Source of the DNA: Guyparkeria sp016278265
GTDB taxonomy: Bacteria > Pseudomonadota > Gammaproteobacteria > Halothiobacillales > Halothiobacillaceae
Length of the DNA stretch: 64,000 nucleotides
Direction: 5' to 3' (one strand)
Assembly: GCF_044582145.1 (NCBI RefSeq)
Contig: NZ_JBDODO010000003.1
Shown here: positions 61,106 through 64,000 of the stretch, one piece after another
How the letters are laid out: the number at the start of each line of letters is the position of its first letter
How positions within the stretch are numbered: the first letter of the stretch is position 1
Made by a program: the position numbers and the translations under genes
The notes under the pieces: generated by a model
Told to the model about the DNA's origin: nothing
Seen by the model: the letters and a program-made list of their open reading frames with translations, nothing else
The model's database searches: none

Positions 61106-62433
61106 GAAGGCTCAAGCCACGCCATATCCAGACCCGCCTGACGCTCTGGCTGCTGGCCAGCGTCCTGGTCCTGGTCGCCCTGTTCTGGCTGGTTACCGCC
61201 CGCGCGCCCGTGGTGCTTACCGAGAGCTATGTCGTCGACCGGCTTGCCCATGACGCCGAGGTGCTCATCCTCGGCGTCGACCCGACCACCACCCCTCCCC
61301 GACTCGATCCGGCCTACGCCAATCCCATCTACGAGCGCCCCTACTCCGGGCACTATTACCAGCTCGATATTGGCGGCACCACATTGCGCTCGCGGTCGCT
61401 ATGGGATTTCGATTTCGAACCCGGCAAGCTCAATTCGTTTCCCGGCACCTACCACGACACCGGCCCGGCGGGCCAGCCGTTGCTCGTCTACGCCGACCGG
61501 ATTCAGAAGGACGACACCTGGATCGAGGTGCACGTGGCCGAGGACCTCTCGGCGCTGGGGCAGCGGATCGACGCCTTCCGCTGGCGTTTCGCCATCGTCA
61601 CCCTGATCCTGCTCGGGATCATGCTCGTCGCCCAGCGGCTAATCGTCCGGGCAAGCCTGCGCCCACTCGAGCGGGTTCGGCGGGATTGCCGTCGCCTGCA
61701 GGACGGCGAGATCGACCGGCTGGATGAAACCGTCCCGCCGGAGCTTCGACCCATGGTCGAGGAAATCAACCATCTGCAGGACGCCATGCAGCGCCGTCTG
61801 TCGCGTTCGCGCAAGGCGCTCGGCAACCTCGCCCACGCGCTCAAGACCCCCATCACGCTGATCGACCAGGTGCTGCAACGCTCCCATAAGGACCTTTCGC
61901 CGGAGACCGCCGAACGGCTTGCCGAGGGGGTCGCTCGCATGCGCCGAATCACTGACCGGGAACTTCGCCAGGCACGCATGGCAGGCGAAGCCCGTGGCGG
62001 CCAGCGTTTCGAGGTGGAAAGCGAACTGCCCCGGTTACTCGGCATGTTCCGTCATCTCCATCCCGACAAGACCTTCACCCACCGGGTCGACTGCCCCAGC
62101 GGTGCCTTCCTGCGCGCCGACCGAGAGGACATGTACGAACTCTTCGGCAACCTGTTGGACAACGCGGCGAAATGGGCCGAGAGCCGCATACAGGTCGAGG
62201 TAAGCCGGCAGGACGACCGCTGGCATATCACCGTTTCCGACGATGGACCGGGCGTTCCGGCCGACTCCTTGCAGGAACTCGCCCACCGGGGAACGCGCCT
62301 GGACGAATCCCGCGATGGGCACGGACTGGGGCTGGCGATCGTTCGCGAAATCGTCGAACTATACGGCGGCAAGCTGTCGTTCTCGCGCTCGCCTGACCTC
62401 GGTGGACTTGCCGTCGAGATCCAACTGCCCTGA
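61102..62433 (+). CDS. Sensor histidine kinase (PhoQ/QseC type)
   Basis: A 443-residue inner-membrane kinase. First helix at about residues 15-33 (LWLLASVLVLVALFWLV), periplasmic sensor to about residue 155 (with ESYVVDRLAHDAEVLILG and SGHYYQLDI), second helix (FAIVTLILLGIMLVAQRL), HAMP-like linker, HisKA with the phospho-His in LAHALKTPITL, and HATPase with NLLDNAAKWA, DDGPGVP and GHGLGLAIV. LAHALKTP is typical of the PhoQ-like subgroup. No ribosome site other than coupling from the previous gene. Confidence 0.92.
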   Translation: MRRLKPRHIQTRLTLWLLASVLVLVALFWLVTARAPVVLTESYVVDRLAHDAEVLILGVDPTTTPPRLDPAYANPIYERPYSGHYYQLDIGGTTLRSRSLWDFDFEPGKLNSFPGTYHDTGPAGQPLLVYADRIQKDDTWIEVHVAEDLSALGQRIDAFRWRFAIVTLILLGIMLVAQRLIVRASLRPLERVRRDCRRLQDGEIDRLDETVPPELRPMVEEINHLQDAMQRRLSRSRKALGNLAHALKTPITLIDQVLQRSHKDLSPETAERLAEGVARMRRITDRELRQARMAGEARGGQRFEVESELPRLLGMFRHLHPDKTFTHRVDCPSGAFLRADREDMYELFGNLLDNAAKWAESRIQVEVSRQDDRWHITVSDDGPGVPADSLQELAHRGTRLDESRDGHGLGLAIVREIVELYGGKLSFSRSPDLGGLAVEIQLP

Positions 62434-62453
62434 ACACGTCGTCCCATCACGCA

Positions 62454-62490
62454 AACAGGCCGGGGGAAGCACCCGGCCTGTTCATTCTTT
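62454..62490. terminator. Terminator between the efflux operon and clpB
   Basis: Stem AACAGGCCGGG/CCCGGCCTGTT with a GGGAAGCA-type loop, then CATTCTTT. It lies between convergent genes; on the minus side it is followed by TTTGCG, so it could serve clpB as well. Confidence 0.8.
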
Positions 62491-62581
62491 GCGACAATCC
62501 GGCAGGCAATCAGGCAAACCGGCGTCACGCCCCCTATCCCTTCTGCGAATAAGAGAGCGTGCGCCGGACGCTGACCTCCTG

Positions 62582-64000
62582 TCAGCCTTCCTTGCCCAAT
62601 ACAAGCTCGCCGTCGCGAACGTCGACCGTGACCGTCTCGTCCGGCAGGTATTCGCCCTTGAGGATTGCCTGTGCCAGCGGGTTCTCAAGCCGATGCTGGA
62701 TGGCCCGCTTGAGCGGTCGAGCCCCGTAGACCGGGTCGAAGCCTGCCTCGCCCAGCGCATCCAGGGCCGCATCCGTGAGCGTGAGCCCAATCTCGCGATC
62801 CGCTAACCGCGTGCGTAGATAGTCGATCTGGATATCGACGATCTTGCGGATCTCGCTGCGATCCAGCGGATGGAAGACCACCACGTCGTCGACCCGGTTG
62901 ATGAACTCGGGGCGGAAATGCTGGCCGACGATCTCCAGCACCTCGGCCTTCATCTGCTCGTAGCCAGCATCCTGACCGGCCAACTCCTGGATCCGCTGCG
63001 ACCCCAGGTTGGAGGTCATGACGATCACCGTGTTGCGGAAATCGACTGTCCGGCCCTGCCCGTCGGTCAGGCGACCGTCGTCGAGCACCTGCAGCAGGAT
63101 GTTGAACACGTCCGGGTGGGCCTTCTCCACCTCGTCGAGCAGGATCACCGAGTACGGCTTGCGGCGCACGGCTTCGGTCAGATAGCCGCCTTCCTCGTAA
63201 CCGACGTACCCCGGAGGCGCCCCGACCAGCCGGGCCACGGAGTGCTTCTCCATGAACTCGGACATGTCGATGCGCACCATCGCGTCCTCGGTATCGAAGA
63301 GGAAGGTCGCCAGCGCCTTGGTCAGCTCGGTCTTGCCCACCCCGGTGGGGCCGAGGAACATGAACGACCCGTTGGGGCGGTTGGGATCGGACAGGCCGGC
63401 ACGCGAACGCCGGATGGCGTCGGATACCGCCACGACCGCCTCGGACTGACCGATGACTCGCTTGCCCAGCGCCTCCTCCATGCGCAGGAGCTTGTCCTTC
63501 TCGCCCTCGAGCATTTTCGAAACCGGGATGCCGGTCCAGCGGGAGACCACCTCGGCGATCTCCTCGGTGCCCACCGTGCTGCGAAACAACTTCGGTGCCG
63601 CCCCCTCGCTTTCTTCCTCCTTGGACTGCGCCTCGACCAGCTCGCGCTCGAGTTCGGGGATACGCCCGTACTGCAACTCGGACATGCGGGTCAGGTCGCC
63701 GGCGCGCCGGGCCGTTTCCAGCTCGGTCCGGGCTCGATCGAGGGCTTCCTTGATGTGGGTGGTGCCGGCCACGGCCGCCTTTTCCGCCTTCCAGATCTCC
63801 TCGAGATCGGAGTATTCGCGCTCGAGTTGCTCGACCTCTTCATCGAGATTGGCCAGCCGCTTCTTGCTGGCCTCGTCGGATTCTTTCTTCAGCGCCTCGC
63901 GTTCGATCTTGAGCTGGATCAGGCGGCGTTCGAGACGGTCCATCGATTCGGGCTTGGAGTCGATCTCCATGCGGATACGGCTGGCCGCCTCGTCGATCAG
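62582..64000 (-). CDS. clpB: ATP-dependent disaggregase ClpB (partial, N-terminus outside window)
   Basis: The last 472 residues are visible. They include LIDEAASRIRMEIDSKPE at the end of the first AAA module, the coiled-coil middle domain (about 100 residues rich in E, K, R), the VSRWTGIPVSKMLEGEK linker, and the second AAA module: Walker A FLGPTGVGKTELTKALA, Walker B VILLDEVEKAHPDVFNILLQ, MTSNLGS, FRPEFINRVD and the sensor-2 GARPLKRAIQ. It works with DnaK to dissolve aggregates. The gene continues beyond 64000. Confidence 0.97.
   Translation of the reverse strand: MIDEAASRIRMEIDSKPESMDRLERRLIQLKIEREALKKESDEASKKRLANLDEEVEQLEREYSDLEEIWKAEKAAVAGTTHIKEALDRARTELETARRAGDLTRMSELQYGRIPELERELVEAQSKEEESEGAAPKLFRSTVGTEEIAEVVSRWTGIPVSKMLEGEKDKLLRMEEALGKRVIGQSEAVVAVSDAIRRSRAGLSDPNRPNGSFMFLGPTGVGKTELTKALATFLFDTEDAMVRIDMSEFMEKHSVARLVGAPPGYVGYEEGGYLTEAVRRKPYSVILLDEVEKAHPDVFNILLQVLDDGRLTDGQGRTVDFRNTVIVMTSNLGSQRIQELAGQDAGYEQMKAEVLEIVGQHFRPEFINRVDDVVVFHPLDRSEIRKIVDIQIDYLRTRLADREIGLTLTDAALDALGEAGFDPVYGARPLKRAIQHRLENPLAQAILKGEYLPDETVTVDVRDGELVLGKEG

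Overview
This 64 kb window is chromosomal DNA from a GC-rich gammaproteobacterium. Gene order supports that class: nnr-tsaE-amiC-mutL-miaA-hfq-hflX-hflK-hflC-yjeT-(hisZ)-purA, rpsP-rimM-trmD-rplS, and pilT divergent from yggS-proC-yggT-metX-metW. Two Tat- or Sec-exported sulfur-type proteins (a SoxH-like metallo-hydrolase and a periplasmic rhodanese), a two-gene YeeE/YedE transporter and a SulP permease suggest a sulfur-oxidising lineage of the Chromatiales/Halothiobacillus type. That placement is inference. No prophage, insertion sequence or CRISPR array was seen.

Layout. 1-5 kb: a flavin-reductase fragment, a stand-alone receiver protein, lpxC, htpG behind a sigma-32-type promoter, and a frameshifted DUF429 gene. 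5-7 kb: the rpsP operon. 7-21.5 kb: a long minus-strand housekeeping block covering purine synthesis, HisZ, the HflKC/HflX/Hfq group, tRNA and DNA repair enzymes, cell-wall amidase, TsaE, Nnr and TrpS. 21.7-29 kb: a HAD phosphatase coupled to an SLC13 permease, an unexplained structured intergenic stretch, rpmB-rpmG, mutM, a TlpA-like exported thioredoxin, and purC-bioD. 29-33.4 kb: SulP permease with a tandem universal stress protein, and small orphan genes.

33.5-38.3 kb is the most unusual part: a minus-strand cluster of a Tat metallo-hydrolase, a split YeeE/YedE transporter, an exported protein made almost wholly of 12 cysteine-containing decapeptides (RGGNPCAPxx), a conserved hypothetical gene and a two-domain exported rhodanese. 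These could form a sulfane-sulfur handling route with the repeat protein as a multi-cysteine carrier. This is a hypothesis from neighbourhood only.

38.5-47.6 kb: zur with a coupled RsmC-like methyltransferase, methionine genes metXW, yggT, proC, yggS, and three successive pilus-retraction ATPases (PilT, PilU and a second PilU-like), then tRNA-Gly(CCC). 47.8-54 kb: thiO, a P-II protein, priA, rpsT, pyrE, a ~180 bp imperfect palindromic element, and a DUF389 membrane protein. 54.3-62.4 kb: a seven-gene, translationally coupled metal-efflux operon (outer-membrane factor, adaptor, HME-RND pump, DUF3240, PepSY, response regulator, histidine kinase). The window ends inside clpB.
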